Source of the DNA: JBEIDK01 sp040383485
GTDB lineage: Bacteria; Bacteroidota; Bacteroidia; UBA4408
Direction of reading: 5' to 3'
Length of the DNA stretch: 22,996 nt
Assembly: GCA_040383485.1 (NCBI GenBank)
Contig: JBEIDK010000039.1
Location: 1-22,996 of the forward strand
Made by a program: the position numbers and the translations under genes. Position 1 is the stretch's first letter. Every line of letters begins with the position of its first letter. The notes beneath the pieces were generated by a model that was not told the origin of the DNA, did not search any database, and worked only from the letters and a program-made list of their open reading frames with translations. Positions 6,139 to 17,300 of the stretch are shown piece after piece.

Positions 6139-7650
6139 TTACTTCACATCTCCCATTAACTTCTTGATGAATGGAGAAAGAGCAATCATAAGAACACCAG
6201 CAATTAAAGCATATATACCTAGTTGTTTGTATCCATCAGCATACACAATTAATTTCTCGGCATTGCTAGCCTTTTCAGATGCTTCTGCAATGTTGGCACC
6301 TAGAATTCCTGCAAAATATTGACCGTAAGCACTTGCCAAAAACCACATTCCCATAATTACTGCTTGTGTTTTTTGTGGAGATAATTTTGTCATTACCGAT
6401 GTTCCTATTGGAGATAAACACAACTCTCCAAACGTAATTACGAACCAACCAAACGTGAATAGATTTAATGATGTTATTCCGTTTGCATCGCTAAAGAATT
6501 TAGTAAAGTAGAACACGTAAAAACCTATTGCCAAAAATATAAACCCTAAACCAAATTTTACTATTGTATTGGGCTCCAACTTTCGCTTATTCATAAACAG
6601 CCAAAACAAACCCAACGGTGCTGCAAAAATAATTACGAATAATGAGTTAGATGAATTATTTACTCCATTAGGGTCGAGGTTAAAACCAAGTAAATTATGA
6701 TTCAAATTATCAGCCGCAAAGAAACTTAGTGAACCTCCACTTTGTTCGAAAAAAGCCCAGAAAATAATGGAGAATAACATGAATAAAACTGCTGCAATAA
6801 TTTTTTTGTTTTCGACTGCAGTAAAATTTTTCATTTCAATCATCAAGTACAACAATGAAATTGGGCCAATAGAATACATAAAATAATCAGTATACTCTGT
6901 TTTCGAAACCATGGTCATAATAAGTGGAATGGCTAAAATAGAACCAACACAAGTAATAATTTCCATTCGGTTTCTATAGCCTACTTCTCTATCTAATAAT
7001 GGACTTAAACCAATGTTTCCTAATTTCTTTTGTGTTTGAATAAAGGTCAATAAACTTATTACCATAAACACCGAAGAAATACCAAAGGCAATATTCCAGC
7101 GCATGGTTTCGGGAATTACTGTCGACAACATTTCGCCTTTACCAATGGCAATACATAAGTATCCTCCCAGCAATGCACCTGCATTTACACCTGCATAAAA
7201 TAGCATGAAACCTGCATCTATTCTGCTGTCGCCATCTTTGTATAAATTCCCAACCATGCTCGAAATGTTGGGCTTAAAAAAACCTGTACCAACTATGTTG
7301 AATGAAATTCCGAGAAAGAAAAAGTCATGAGGATTTATGGCTAATAAAACACTTCCAATAATCATTAACATTCCACCCCAAAATAGTGAACGTCTTTTAC
7401 CTAAAACCTTATCGGCTAATAAGCCACCAATAAATGTGAATGCATAAACAAATGCTTGTGTGGCGCCATACTGCAAGTTAGCAGTTACCTTATCAAAGTC
7501 GAGTTGATTGACCATGAAAAAAGCCAACATACCACGCATTCCATAGAAGCTGAAACGTTCCCACATTTCACTAAAAAATAATGGCCAAATTTGCTTTGGA
7601 TATTTGCCTTGAAAATTTTGAATTTCTTCTAATGTTTGTGCTTGGTTCAT
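6139..7650 (-). CDS. POT/PTR family proton-coupled oligopeptide transporter
   Basis: A 503-residue, strongly hydrophobic inner-membrane protein of the major facilitator fold, expected to import di- or tripeptides with protons. Family motifs are all present: EMWERFSFYG (E28xxE31R32F, the proton-coupling motif of helix 1), GTGFFKPNISS (122-131), FYAGVNAGALLG (151-162, the PTR2 signature), FWAFFEQSGGS (297-307) and GELCLSPIG late in the chain. Length and the presence of every motif indicate an intact transporter. The next upstream gene on this strand is a second POT transporter beyond a small nucleotidyltransferase gene and a repeat; the two are paralogs but clearly diverged. A -7-like box TAGTTTTG lies at 7715-7722 (minus strand). 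Substrate range cannot be read from the sequence. Confidence 0.95.
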   Translation of the reverse strand: MNQAQTLEEIQNFQGKYPKQIWPLFFSEMWERFSFYGMRGMLAFFMVNQLDFDKVTANLQYGATQAFVYAFTFIGGLLADKVLGKRRSLFWGGMLMIIGSVLLAINPHDFFFLGISFNIVGTGFFKPNISSMVGNLYKDGDSRIDAGFMLFYAGVNAGALLGGYLCIAIGKGEMLSTVIPETMRWNIAFGISSVFMVISLLTFIQTQKKLGNIGLSPLLDREVGYRNRMEIITCVGSILAIPLIMTMVSKTEYTDYFMYSIGPISLLYLMIEMKNFTAVENKKIIAAVLFMLFSIIFWAFFEQSGGSLSFFAADNLNHNLLGFNLDPNGVNNSSNSLFVIIFAAPLGLFWLFMNKRKLEPNTIVKFGLGFIFLAIGFYVFYFTKFFSDANGITSLNLFTFGWFVITFGELCLSPIGTSVMTKLSPQKTQAVIMGMWFLASAYGQYFAGILGANIAEASEKASNAEKLIVYADGYKQLGIYALIAGVLMIALSPFIKKLMGDVK

Positions 7651-7714
7651 CTTATTATTTTTATGCTAAAAGTGTTCTGTTGTTTCTACAAACTATTTCT
7701 GTAAGTTGATTCTC

Positions 7715-7722
7715 CAAAACTA
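7715..7722 (-). promoter_or_regulatory. Candidate -7 box for the first POT transporter
   Basis: TAGTTTTG on the minus strand, 64 bases before the transporter ATG, matches TAnnTTTG and is identical to the boxes in the toxin-antitoxin island. No -33 TTTG was found, and the box lies just outside the CATAG inverted-repeat element. Confidence 0.35.
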
Positions 7723-7729
7723 AGTTTAC

Positions 7730-7847
7730 CACATAGTAACATAGAAAAATAAGTCGCAGGCTTTACATAAAAAAACATAGTACTATGTTAAAACCGAAGG
7801 TTCTCTATCAACTCATAATCAAAATTTCTAAACTATGTTTCTATGTG
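7730..7847. repeat. CATAG-type inverted-repeat element (small, noncoding)
   Basis: The ends CACATAGTAACATAG (7730-7744) and CTATGTTTCTATGTG (7833-7847) are inverted copies matching at 14 of 15 positions. Inside lies a perfect 16-base palindrome AACATAGTACTATGTT (7774-7789). The whole 118-base element has no coding frame. Noncoding elements built of CACATAG/CTATGTG ends are, to my recollection, scattered in many Flavobacteriia genomes. It resembles a miniature inverted-repeat or REP-like element; no clear target-site duplication was identified. Confidence 0.6.
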
Positions 7848-7918
7848 TTAAAAAAATCAACTTTAAATGATTAGAGAAAATAATTCAATTAGAACTTTTC
7901 TATCATTTTCATCTTCAA

Positions 7919-8242
7919 TCATGCGTGCAAACCATATTGAATCGCATTTACAAAAATGGGTTGTTTGCCCACTAAAGTATCTAATTCTTGGTTACTTAAA
8001 ATATGTGTATCACTAACGATGTTATATTTTAAATCAACTTGATAACATATTTCTTCAATCTTGTTTTTCAGTCGCCAGTCCAATTTCTTATTCGTTACAA
8101 TAAGTAAATCATAATCAGATGCGACATTGCTTGTGACACCAATACGCGAACCAAATAGTATTAAGTCACTCACAACATCGTCCATTTTAAGGTTGATGTT
8201 ATTCTTATAGTCAACAATTATTTCTTTGTTACTTGGAACCAT
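7919..8242 (-). CDS. Minimal nucleotidyltransferase (MNT) domain protein
   Basis: A 107-residue protein of the DNA-polymerase-beta-like nucleotidyltransferase superfamily. It shows the signature LILFGSRIG (G31-S32) followed by SDYDLLIV (D43 and D45, metal ligands) and a later VDLKYNIV (D70, possible third acid). Such proteins often act as the MNT antitoxin that AMPylates a HEPN RNase. No HEPN gene is beside it: the only candidate is a 19-codon ATG frame (7922 to 7863) overlapping its stop, which ends before the CATAG repeat and could be a truncated remnant. Its ATG is 2 bp after the stop of the upstream POT gene, so it is probably co-translated with that transporter, an unusual pairing. Confidence 0.8.
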   Translation of the reverse strand: MVPSNKEIIVDYKNNINLKMDDVVSDLILFGSRIGVTSNVASDYDLLIVTNKKLDWRLKNKIEEICYQVDLKYNIVSDTHILSNQELDTLVGKQPIFVNAIQYGLHA

Positions 8243-8244
8243 TA

Positions 8245-9927
8245 TTATACTCTATCAATATCAACAGGAACCTCTACATGGTCTTCGTTCATCATTTTTT
8301 GCAACCATGTACTTAATACAAATAAAATTCCTGCAGCCACTCCTGTCATGACAATAAACAGCATGAAAAATTCGTATAAGTTTGTAATTTGAAAACCCAC
8401 AAATGAAGGATAAACAAGAGGTTCAGTGCTTGCAGGATCAGCTGTTGGTGGTATTAATGCGCTTAAAGTACCAGCAAATTTGTTTGCTGCTGCGTTTGCT
8501 AAAAACCAAGTTCCCATCATTAATGATGATAAACGTAACGGAGCCAATTTTGACACCATTGATAAACCTATTGGAGACAAACAAAGCTCACCCATAGAAT
8601 GAATAATATATAAGGCAAATAACCACCCCATTCCTACTTTTCCATCGACACCTAATCCTTTTACCGCAATCGCAATTACAACATAACCTAATGCCACCAA
8701 TGCTAAACCTAATGCCATTTTCTTTGGCGAAGAAGGTTCCAATTTGCGCATGTACAAAAAGCCCCAAAGCATAGAAAAAACAGGTGCTAACAATATTACA
8801 GCTAATGGATTTACTGATTGAAACCAACTTGCAGGGAATTCATTTTTTTCAAAATCTGAAATATAACCAGTCAGTAATAATATTAGGAGAATTATCGCTG
8901 TTACTGCACTTACAATTTTGTCAGTATTTTTTTTCCAATCAAAGAACCAAGCTAATCCTTTTGCTAAGTAGAACATAAGAATCGAACAAGAAGCAAAAAT
9001 TAACCATCCAGGAATCATGATATGTACATTTCTGTTTACTTGTCTATCCGCAAATAAAGTTAATGATGCACCAGCTTGTTCAAATGCTCCCCAAAAGAAT
9101 ATTACGAAAAACGCTAGAATAAAAATAACAATGATTCTCCAACGCTCTAAGCTAGTTAGAGATTTATCAGTTAAAATAATAATAGGCATTGCAATCATGG
9201 CTCCATAAATAAAATAGCCAATAATGTCAATATCTGTTTTAAACATTTGCTTGAAGTTAAGCATAAAGAATATAATACCGATTGATCCAACTATTAGCAA
9301 TATGCTTTTTAGGTCTAATTTCTTAACTAATAATCCAATTTCTTTTCCCTCTTCAGAAATAAGATATTTTTTTTGTAACAAAACAAAACTAAACAAACTT
9401 ACAAGCATACCGATGCATGCCATTAGGAATCCCCATTTAAAATCCATTGAACCACAAACCAAAGGAGAGAAAAAAGCACCTAAATTAATACCCATATAAA
9501 AAATAGTAAATGCACTATCAATACGTCTATCACCTTTAGGATAAAGCTGCCCAACCATAGTGCTGATGTTAGGTTTAAAGAAACCATTACCAACAATTAT
9601 TGCTGTTAATGCCATCCACATCATGGCAATACCTCCCTCTCCAATGCTAGCACTTAAGAACATTAAAAACTGCCCAAGTGCCATCAACAAACCACCAATA
9701 ATAATACTTCGGCGATTACCTAAATATTTATCACATAAATAACCTCCTAAAAGTGGTGTAAGGTACACTAAGCCTGTATAACTACCATAAATTACAGAAG
9801 CGTCATTGTCTTTAAGCAATAACACCTTCGTCATAAACAATATAAAAATAGCACGCATTCCATAGTATGAAAAACGCTCCCACATTTCAGTGAAAAATAA
9901 GAAATACAGACCTTTAGGATGTTTCAT
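8245..9927 (-). CDS. Second POT/PTR family oligopeptide transporter
   Basis: A 560-residue paralog of the 503-residue transporter downstream. It retains EMWERFSYYGMR (E14xxE17R18F), GNGFFKPNIST (113-123), FYMGINLGAFFSP (143-155), FWGAFEQAGAS in the middle and GELCLSPIGLSM late, so it is expected to be an active proton-coupled di/tripeptide importer of the inner membrane. It is about 57 residues longer than its neighbour, with the extra length in hydrophobic central segments and a charged C-terminal tail. A promoter match lies at 9953-9983. Directly after its stop (2 bp) comes the nucleotidyltransferase gene. Confidence 0.95.
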   Translation of the reverse strand: MKHPKGLYFLFFTEMWERFSYYGMRAIFILFMTKVLLLKDNDASVIYGSYTGLVYLTPLLGGYLCDKYLGNRRSIIIGGLLMALGQFLMFLSASIGEGGIAMMWMALTAIIVGNGFFKPNISTMVGQLYPKGDRRIDSAFTIFYMGINLGAFFSPLVCGSMDFKWGFLMACIGMLVSLFSFVLLQKKYLISEEGKEIGLLVKKLDLKSILLIVGSIGIIFFMLNFKQMFKTDIDIIGYFIYGAMIAMPIIILTDKSLTSLERWRIIVIFILAFFVIFFWGAFEQAGASLTLFADRQVNRNVHIMIPGWLIFASCSILMFYLAKGLAWFFDWKKNTDKIVSAVTAIILLILLLTGYISDFEKNEFPASWFQSVNPLAVILLAPVFSMLWGFLYMRKLEPSSPKKMALGLALVALGYVVIAIAVKGLGVDGKVGMGWLFALYIIHSMGELCLSPIGLSMVSKLAPLRLSSLMMGTWFLANAAANKFAGTLSALIPPTADPASTEPLVYPSFVGFQITNLYEFFMLFIVMTGVAAGILFVLSTWLQKMMNEDHVEVPVDIDRV

Positions 9928-9952
9928 AATAATATTATGTTTAATGTTTATG

Positions 9953-9983
9953 CAATGATAATGTTATAATTCAATTTCGCAAA
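9953..9983 (-). promoter_or_regulatory. Candidate promoter of the second POT transporter
   Basis: On the minus strand TTTG (9983-9980), 19 bases, then TATCATTG (9960-9953), which is one base off TAnnTTTG. The box ends 25 bases before the ATG. Spacing fits the Bacteroidota promoter. Confidence 0.45.
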
Positions 9984-10036
9984 TTGATAAAGACAAACCC
10001 TACTTCTTTAGATACATCATCTAAATTAGGGTATAT

Positions 10037-10065
10037 AAAAAAAGCACCCAAATTTGGATGCTTTT
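10037..10065 (-). terminator. Rho-independent terminator of mscL
   Basis: AAAAGCA-C-CC pairs with GG-A-TGCTTTT around an AAATTT loop (10040-10065), with one internal mismatch. On the minus strand the hairpin is followed by a U run (A run 10037-10043 on the plus strand). It lies 20 bases beyond the mscL stop. Confidence 0.8.
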
Positions 10066-10084
10066 CTATTATAATTGATGAAAT

Positions 10085-10516
10085 TTATTTTTTTAATAAG
10101 TCTCTAATTTCTGCTAACAATACCTCGTTTGCAGGAGTAGGCGCTGGTGCTGCAGGATCTTCAGCTTCTTTTTTCTTAGCATTGTTCATTGCTTTAATAA
10201 CCATAAAAATTACAAACGCAACTACAATGAAATCTACTATGTTAGTTATAAAAGTACCATACTTAAGTGATACTTCTGTTATTTCTGGAGTCACTATTTT
10301 ATCTCCATCTTTTACTGCGGCAACACCTTGCTGTAAAATATATTTTTTGTCATTGAAGTCAACTCCACCAGTTAACATACCAATTAATGGCATTACCATG
10401 CCATCAATAAATGCTGATACTACTTTACCAAAGGCAGCTCCCATAACAAAGGCTACGGCAGTATCAACCAAATTGCCCTTCATTGCAAAGGCTTTAAATT
10501 CCGAAATCATTCCCAT
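10085..10516 (-). CDS. mscL: Large-conductance mechanosensitive channel MscL
   Basis: A 143-residue MscL. The first helix is the conserved pore-lining segment (SEFKAFAMKGNLVDTAVAFV, then GAAFGKVVSAFIDGMVMPLIG), residues 5-47. A periplasmic loop (about 50-85) follows, then the second helix TNIVDFIVVAFVIFMVIKAM (91-110). The cytoplasmic end has a basic cluster NNAKKKEAED, an Ala/Pro linker (121-129) and the C-terminal amphipathic helix EVLLAEIRDLLKK that bundles the pentamer. It opens under membrane tension to release solutes on osmotic downshock. It lies 43 bp after the YjjG-type gene on the same strand and probably shares its transcript. Confidence 0.96.
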   Translation of the reverse strand: MGMISEFKAFAMKGNLVDTAVAFVMGAAFGKVVSAFIDGMVMPLIGMLTGGVDFNDKKYILQQGVAAVKDGDKIVTPEITEVSLKYGTFITNIVDFIVVAFVIFMVIKAMNNAKKKEAEDPAAPAPTPANEVLLAEIRDLLKK

Positions 10517-10559
10517 TTTTATTTTTTTAAATTATTTTTTGTAAACTTAAAAAACTATT

Positions 10560-11243
10560 TTACAATATGTTTTTCAATTCGATTAAATGCCTAATTTCAT
10601 AAGTGGGTGTAAATTCAACTAACTGGTTTTCAGGGTTGTAAAATACTTGATGAATACCAGCCTTTGAAGCACCAATAATATCATTATCAATATTGTCGCC
10701 AATCATAATACAGTTGTTAGGGAATGCAGAAACTTCACTAATTGCAAAATGGAAAATTTCCTTTTGTGGTTTTTTATAACCAGCAAATTCACTTGTAATA
10801 ACTGTTTCGAAATAGTGATCAATTTTACTATGTATCAATTTTTGATGTTGTACTTTATCAAATCCATTTGTGATTAAATGCAATTTGTATTTTGAATTGA
10901 GATATTCCAGCACTTCAATTGCTCCCGGCATTAACGCTTTTCTAGATGGTAAGTGCTCAAGGTATCTTGCACCTAATTGATGCGACATTTCTAAATTATC
11001 TATACCAAAATTTAGAAGTGTATCATAAAACCTTTTATATCTTAATGTAAATTGATTTATTTTCCCAAGTTCATAATCTAGCCACATTTGCTTATTGATG
11101 ATATGATATTCTTTTTTGAATTCTGCTAAGTTCAAATCATTCAACTTAAACTCATCATATAAACTGTCAATGGTTTCATTTGCATTTGTGTCAAAATCCC
11201 AAAGTGTATGGTCAAGGTCGAAGAATATGTGTTTGTATGCCAT
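10560..11243 (-). CDS. yjjG: YjjG-type HAD-superfamily pyrimidine nucleotidase
   Basis: A 227-residue protein from the ATG at 11241-11243; this start gives the standard MAYKHIFFDLDHTLWDF opening, whereas an upstream in-frame extension would run into the terminator at 11310-11342. HAD motifs: I, FFDLDHTLWDF (D9 nucleophile, D11 acid/base); II, LITNG (T125); III, GYKKPQKEIF (K157/K158); IV, IGDNIDNDIIGA (D183, D187, D188). YjjG-like enzymes dephosphorylate (non-canonical) pyrimidine nucleoside monophosphates and clean the nucleotide pool. The cap region (residues about 16-100) fits class C1. A -7 box ends 5 bases before the ATG, suggesting an almost leaderless transcript continuing into mscL. 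Confidence 0.88.
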   Translation of the reverse strand: MAYKHIFFDLDHTLWDFDTNANETIDSLYDEFKLNDLNLAEFKKEYHIINKQMWLDYELGKINQFTLRYKRFYDTLLNFGIDNLEMSHQLGARYLEHLPSRKALMPGAIEVLEYLNSKYKLHLITNGFDKVQHQKLIHSKIDHYFETVITSEFAGYKKPQKEIFHFAISEVSAFPNNCIMIGDNIDNDIIGASKAGIHQVFYNPENQLVEFTPTYEIRHLIELKNIL

Positions 11244-11248
11244 TATTT

Positions 11249-11256
11249 CAAATCTA
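11249..11256 (-). promoter_or_regulatory. -7 box immediately before yjjG
   Basis: TAGATTTG on the minus strand matches TAnnTTTG, with only 5 bases between it and the ATG. If used, the mRNA would begin at or within a few bases of the start codon. No good -33 TTTG was seen. Confidence 0.4.
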
Positions 11257-11309
11257 AACTGTGTACAAAGTAATTTAATTAATAATTGTTTAATAGTTAT
11301 TTTAGAATA

Positions 11310-11342
11310 AAAAAGGGTTGCCATTTTTATGACAACCCTTTT
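11310..11342 (-). terminator. Rho-independent terminator of the giant secreted protein operon
   Basis: AAAAGGGTTG (11311-11320) pairs with CAACCCTTTT (11333-11342) around a 12-base loop, with an A run on the left giving a U tail on the minus strand. It lies 19 bases beyond the giant gene's stop and separates it from yjjG. Confidence 0.88.
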
Positions 11343-11361
11343 AAAGTTAATTTTAATGTAA

Positions 11362-14300
11362 TTACTCTTTCACAATTTTACGTGATATTGTGTTTGAGTT
11401 TGTAACAATTCTTACAAAATATACTCCTTGAGCATAACGACTCATGTCGATATTTTGTTGGAATTTACCATGGAATTGATTATTAGTTTCAGTGTAAATA
11501 ACTTGCCCAGCAATGCTCATAATTTCTAATTTGAAAGTATTTGCATCAACATTATTATAAGTTACAGTAATGTTGTTTTTAGTTGGATTAGGGAATATTG
11601 TTACATCTGATTCATCACTTAAATCTTCGATACCCACACAAGAAGTTACAGAAACTGGAACGATTGCTGTATCGCTACCACAAGCATTTTGAACTACTAA
11701 AGTAACATTATAAGTACCTGTAGACTTATATGTATGACTTGGGTTAGTGAAATTTACCTGTGGTGAATTATCGGCAAAGTTCCATTGGAAAGCAGTTGCG
11801 TTACTTGATTGATTGCTAAATGAAACAATACCATTACATGGAGTACTTGTGTTTGGAGTTGCAATAAATGCAGCTGTTGGTAATGGATTAACAGAAATTA
11901 CCTGATTTGGTGAGGTTCCTGTACAGCCAGCATTAACAACATTTACAGTATATATTCCAGTAGAACTTACAACAATAGTGTTTGTATTAGAGTTTGCGAT
12001 GGCAGCACCTGTATTAAACCAAGTATAAATTCCTTGACCTGTTGCAGTTGTTAGCGTAATTGTTCCTGGTTCACATATAGATACAGCAGAAGCAGTTATT
12101 GTAGGAGTAGGAGCAGTACCTACACCAATTGTTACTGAAGTTGGAGTTAATGAACATCCATTAGCATCTGTTATTGTTACTACGTAGTTTCCTGGTGCAG
12201 TTACAGTTGCAGTATTGTTTGTTCCTGTAATACCTGTACTTGGGTTACCTGTCCAAACATAACTTACATAACTTGGGTTAGTTGTACAAGTAAGTGTAGC
12301 ATTTGCAGTACCACAAATTGATGGTACATTAGACGTTACAGTTGCAGCTACAACAGAGTTTTCAGTTAATACGATACTATTTGATACTATTGGAGTTGGG
12401 CAACCAGGAACTACAATACTTGTATTATATGTACCACCTGTTGTAACAGTTATTGCAGCAGTAGTTTGACTTGGAGTCGTGTTCCAAACGTTACCTGTAG
12501 GAGCATTTGAACTTAATACAACACTACCGTTACCAGAACAGAAAGTTGTATTTCCAGAAACAACAGTTACTGTTGGAGCAGGTATAGGTGTTACAGTTAT
12601 CGAAGCTGAAGCAGAAGTACAACCGTTAGCATCTGTATGGCTTACAGAGTAAGGACCAACTGCACTAACACTTATAACCGATAATGTACTACTATTTGAC
12701 CATGAATTACCACTTGTGTAACTAGAAGTTAAATCAATTGAACCACCAGGACAAAGAACTGCATTTGGTGTAGAAGATGTGATGGTTGGTGCAGAAGGTA
12801 AATTATTTACAGTTTCTGCAATAACATTGGATGTGCCTGAACATCCATTTGATGTTACAGTTACTGAAACATTACCAGCAGCAGAAGTAGTTGCAGAAGC
12901 GCCTGTTCCAGTTGCATTGGTCCAAACATAAGTTGGGTTAAGTGCTGCTGTGGTTGCAGTAAAGGTTGCGCTTTGACCAGCACAAATACTTGCATCATCA
13001 ACAGTAATACTAACTGTAGGATTTGGATTTACCAAAACGTTAATGGTATTTGAGACCGTTGGTGGTGTTAATGGACAAGCAGGGTCTGTATTGGTAACAT
13101 AATATGCACCAGACTGATTCACAGTAACATTTGCTGTTGTTGCTCCATTAGTTGTAGTTCCAACTGCAGTCCAAGAAACTGTAGAAACATTCGACATCAA
13201 CATAACAGAACCACCTTGACAGAATGTAGTTGCACCCATTGCAGTTATTGTTGGTGTTGCGCAAGGGCCGTTAGAAATACAACCTATTGTTGCATCCCAT
13301 CCTGCTTGATTAACACTGCCATCTGAACTAAATACAAAAGTTAATGCTCCTGTTGGATTTGTAGCAGTTATTGTATCAGGTGCAAATGCTCCTGTCCATG
13401 AACTATCTGGTGCTGTACCAAATCCATTTACATTTATATAATTTGAATTAATCAAAGGAGATGAAACATTCGGACCATCATAAATTAATAAATAGTCATA
13501 ATTATTTTCTACAGTAAATGAGTTAAATATTACTTGTACCAAATTACCAGCAGTTCCAGGATAAATTGTTAAAGTAGAGTTTGTGTTTGCAGCATAATTA
13601 CCACTTGGATTAGGATCGTAATATGTTCCAGAACAAGTATAAACTGTATCAACGTTGCTACCTGTTGGTTGGGTTATACAATCAGCATTAAGCATTATTG
13701 AACTAGAGTTTGATGACTGTGCAGAACATGTAACTACACATCGATAATAAGTTGAAGAATTTTGAGTTGTATTTAAAGTCGCATTAGTTTCCAATGGCAT
13801 ATTTGTCCAAACCACGTTGTCTGGAGAACTTTGCCATTGATACGTTTGTCCTAAACCAACGGTTCCACCTTGTAAAGTAATTGTAAATGGAATGCTTGAA
13901 CAGGTACTTGTTGTTGATGATGATGCAGTACCAGCAGTTGGAGGTGCAACACATGGTAGAGCAGGAGTAATGTTAATAATATAATCCTGTGTTTCACCAG
14001 AACCCATTTGCAAACATGCATCATTAGCACCGTTAATGTTTCCATTCGCACGGCTTCGTAGACGCATTCCTGTTAATCCAGTAAGAGATGTTACAGGTAT
14101 GTTAATTGTAATTATAGATGCTATACCTGCTGCAGAAGTAGTTGAAATTTGTTGCCATTCACTTGGATCATAAGTTCCGCTATGGTCATAGTCAATCCAA
14201 ACTGATTGTATTGAATTACCATTATTAATTACTGATAATTGATAAGGAACCAATTGTTGTAAGCTTGCTGTAGTATTACCAGTTGCAGGATATGAGCTAT

Positions 14301-17300
14301 AAGCACCAAAACCAGGAACTGTAGCGCAAACACCTGCATTATTTAAGGTTGTTCCAACAATGATTACAGAGTCCATATTATTAGCACCGCAGAAACCGCC
14401 TAAGTTAGTAGCTGTTTGAGGACCACAATAGCACTCAAAGAAATCATTTAATGTTGCCATAACAACTGTTGAGTTGGCTGATAATAAAGAAGCAGCACAC
14501 GTAATTGTGCACCTATAATATGTTGTATCAGTAACTGTAGCTGATGTTGAAGCAGTATTTGCACCAGTAATGTTAGTCCAAGTAATATTATCTGCAGACT
14601 CTTGCCATTGATAAACGATACCCGCACCAGAAGTATTTCCAGAAACTGATAATGCTATATTACTATTGATACATACTGAAGTGTCTAGAGCTGTTGCATT
14701 ACCGCCATTTGGAGTACCAGTACAGAAATTTCCTGGGATACAAGCAATGTTTGCACTCCAACCTGTACTCACTCCACTTCCATCAGAAGTAAATACAAAA
14801 GTAAGAGCACCTGTAATGTTTGTTGAAGTAACAACTCCCGGGCTACCAGTACCTCTATAAGAACCAGCTGGACAAGTTGCTGCACCAAAGCCTGCGGCTA
14901 ATCCTGAAGATATTAAAGGATAGGTAGCATCCGGACCATCATATATCATCATTCCATCCCAATTATTTTCAGTTGAGAAAGAAGTAAAAGTCATTTGAAG
15001 TACACTATTTGGTGTAGCAGGGAAGAAGGTAAATGAACCAGATTCATTATTGGCATAGTTACCTGTATTTGCTCCTGAGTCATAGAAAATACCTGAACAA
15101 GTTGGGGCAGCTACTGAATCAATTCCATCTGTAAAAATATAACATTCAACTATAGAAATCATAACTGCTGCTGTAGAAACGGTTTGTCCCGAACAAGTAA
15201 CATTTAAACGGTAATACATATTTGTAGTCCCTAAGGAAACTGTCGCTGTTACGTTGGTATCGTTTAACAAGTCAGTGAATGTTGTGCCATTACTTGACTC
15301 TTGCCATTGGTATGTTTGACCTAAGCCAACACTATTGCCAATTACCGATAAATCAACATCAGTGTTAGCACAAGTACTTAAATTACTAGCACTCACAGTT
15401 CCTGGTGTTGGAGGAGCAACACAAGGTAAGGCTTGTGTAATATTTACAATATAATCTTCTGTTTCACCTGAACCCATTTGTAAACAAGCATCATTAGCAC
15501 CATTTGCATTTCCAAATGCACGACTTCTAATACGCATGCCTGTTAAACCTGTCAATGATGTTACAGGTGGAGTAATCGAAACTGTAGAAATACCTCCTGC
15601 AGTTGATGTGGTAGCTACCTGAGTCCATTCTGATGCATCAAATGTACCGCTTTGGTCAAAATCAATCCAAACAGAAATAATTGAGTTTCCACTTGTTTGA
15701 ACAGATAAGTTATAAGGCACTAGTTGTTGCATTGAAGCAGTTAAATAAATTGCGGTATCAGGGTATTGAGTATATGAACCAAAACCAGCAACTGTGTTAC
15801 ACGTAAAATTACCATTAGCCAATGTAGTATTTGAAATTCCTACAGAGTCAATATTATTACCACCACAGAAACCACCAAGATTTGTTGAAGTTTGAGGTCC
15901 ACAATAACAATCGAAGAATGGATTTATACCTATCATTACCACTGTAGAGAAAGAAGAATTTGTTGAACAGGTTAACTTGCATCTATAATAGACGGTGTCC
16001 GTGACTGTTGGGTTGTAAACTGGATTAATAGCACCCGCAACATTTGCCCAAGTAGTGCCATTCAAAGACTCTTGCCATTGGTAGTTTGTTCCAAAGGTAT
16101 TTGAGTTTCCATTTAAAGTTAAATTCACGACATTATTTGCACATACTGTTGAATCAACAGCCTCGGCATTTCCCGGAGTTGGTGTACCTACACAAGAGTT
16201 AACAGATACACAGCTAACGGTTGCATCCCAACCAGATTGAGTAACAACAAAGTCCGAAGTAAATACAAATGTTAAAGCTCCTGCAGAGTTCGTTGCTTGT
16301 ACAGAGTCTAATGTAAATGTACCAGTAAATGTATTAAGCAATGCTGCAGTAGCGTCAATACCATCATATACATTAAGTATGTCAAATCCGGTTTCCGTAT
16401 CAAAATTATTGAATACAACTTTAACAACACTACCAGGTGTTGATGGGTAAACTGTTAATGTATAATTCTCATTAGTAGCATAGTTTCCGTTTGGATTACT
16501 ATCGTAAAATGTTGTATTACATGTTGAAACAGAATCGTTTGACATTAATAAACAATTTAATCCAACAACAGTATCAATTGCTGAATATGTTGTTTGACCG
16601 CTACAGCTTACTGCTAAACGATAGTATGAGGTAGTTGTTTGAGAAACAGTCGCAAATGTGTTCGTTTCTCCAACAATATCAGTCCATATAACATTATTTG
16701 TTGATGTTTGCCATTGATATGTTTGACCCAAACCAATTGAGTTACCAACTGCAGTTACAATAAATGGCTGAGCAGTACAAATAGAATCTACTGTTGCAAA
16801 TGCAGCACCTGCGGTTGGCGGAGCAACACATGGCAGAGCTGGAGCAATGGTTACAAAATAATCTTCTGTTTCACCTGAACCAAATGTAGTACAAGCATTA
16901 ACGGCTCCATTAATATTCCCATTTGCACGACTTCTTATTCTCATTCCAGTCAATCCTGTTAAGGCTGTAACTGGAATTTGTAATTGAACAGAACTAGGAA
17001 CACCATTAGCAGATGGTGCAACTGCACCGCCAGCAACTTGAACCCATTCAGACGCATCAAATGTTCCGTCCTGATTATAATCAATCCAAACCGAAATTAT
17101 ATTAATACCTGCAGTTGTAACATCTAAACTATAAGTACCTAATTGGGATAAGGTAGCGGTTGTATTACCACTTGCTGCATAAACTGAATATGCTCCAACG
17201 CCAGGAGTTGTTGTACAACCTGTAGATAAATTACTTAATGGAGTACCATTGATAACTACGTCGTTGATTGTAGAAGTTCCACAAGCTCCACCAAGGTTTG

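Noticed and set aside
9984..10544. A 186-codon plus-strand open frame opposite mscL
   Set aside because: It is antisense to a clear MscL and runs through the mscL terminator; its Thr/Ser/Ile-rich composition is that of a reverse-frame shadow.
11244..11324. A 27-codon N-terminal extension of yjjG
   Set aside because: It would place the start inside the terminator hairpin at 11310-11342, whereas the internal ATG gives the standard family N-terminus.
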